Positions 41,643 to 41,690 of a stretch of 41,690 nt of DNA are shown here, piece by piece. The stretch lies in assembly GCA_029856105.1 (NCBI GenBank), contig JAHQWH010000059.1:1-41690 (forward strand). The letters run 5' to 3'. The position numbers and the translations under genes were made by a program. This DNA comes from Promethearchaeia archaeon (GTDB lineage Archaea; Asgardarchaeota; Lokiarchaeia; Sigyniarchaeales; SOKP01). The first letter of the stretch is position 1, and each line of letters starts with the position of its first letter. Under the pieces are notes generated by a model. It was not told the origin of the DNA. It did no database searches and saw only the letters and a program-made list of their open reading frames with translations.

Positions 41643-41690
41643 GCCTCCGGCGGGAATTTCCGAATAAAACAAAATGTTTCTTTCTTTTGA
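41643..41690 (-). ncRNA. Possible 3' end of a second tRNA running off the right edge
   Basis: A short GC-rich island in an AT-rich background. On the minus strand ATTCCCGCCGGAGGC could be the end of a T arm (CCCGC) and acceptor strand (CGGAGGC). The 5' part would lie beyond the window, perhaps with an intron in the T loop. Too little sequence to decide. Confidence 0.25.

Overview
The window is AT-rich (roughly 30% GC by eye) and looks like a chromosome segment of an Asgard archaeon, most probably a Lokiarchaeia-type lineage. The signs are archaeal information and cofactor genes (asparaginyl-tRNA synthetase, deoxyhypusine synthase, pyruvoyl arginine decarboxylase, 2-phosphoglycerate kinase, CofE) beside eukaryote-like signature proteins: a divergent actin, a gelsolin-like domain protein, a roadblock protein, an MglA/Ras-superfamily GTPase and a leucine-rich-repeat protein. 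The lineage is inferred; no marker alignment was run.

Layout: 1-4300 holds asnS (cut by the left edge), a small broken ORF, 2-phosphoglycerate kinase, and pdaD divergent from deoxyhypusine synthase. 4300-5500 is mostly noncoding apart from a 35-aa acidic mini-gene. 5519-9832 is a tightly coupled minus-strand operon of three little-known genes: a receptor-like membrane protein with a cytosolic GNAT domain, a degenerate kinase-like protein and a coiled-coil protein. 10019-12840 has a pdaD relic, cofE, a PIN-like/UPF0175-like toxin-antitoxin pair and a dihydropteroate synthase-type gene. 13128-17722 is bacterial-type gyrB-gyrA. 17746-22785 has a cupin, a GIFT/DUF4350-like protein, two metallohydrolases, an MglA-like GTPase and a DEAD-box helicase.

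22917-27080 is an accessory patch: an adenine-specific DNA methyltransferase, a 142-aa orphan, a broken ORF carrying a 38-bp direct repeat, a zinc-finger-like gene of higher GC, a truncated ORF, and a second copy of the methyltransferase 5' end. Related direct repeats flank about 1.8 kb of this patch.

27141-37831 is the cytoskeleton/trafficking part. One minus-strand run encodes AbrB-ACT regulator, coiled-coil protein, divergent actin, inactive-looking CHAT protein and PLD-like protein. After an LRR gene, a second minus-strand run encodes a gelsolin-like protein, a roadblock protein and a vWA/beta-barrel protein. The right end carries Nnr (NAD(P)HX repair), small orphans, a GNAT acetyltransferase and a minus-strand elongator tRNA-Met that appears to have two introns.

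The best candidates for undescribed systems are the three-gene membrane-GNAT/kinase-like/coiled-coil operon and the actin/pseudo-CHAT operon. The two-intron tRNA-Met, the pdaD relic and the methyltransferase-flanked accessory patch are secondary discoveries.
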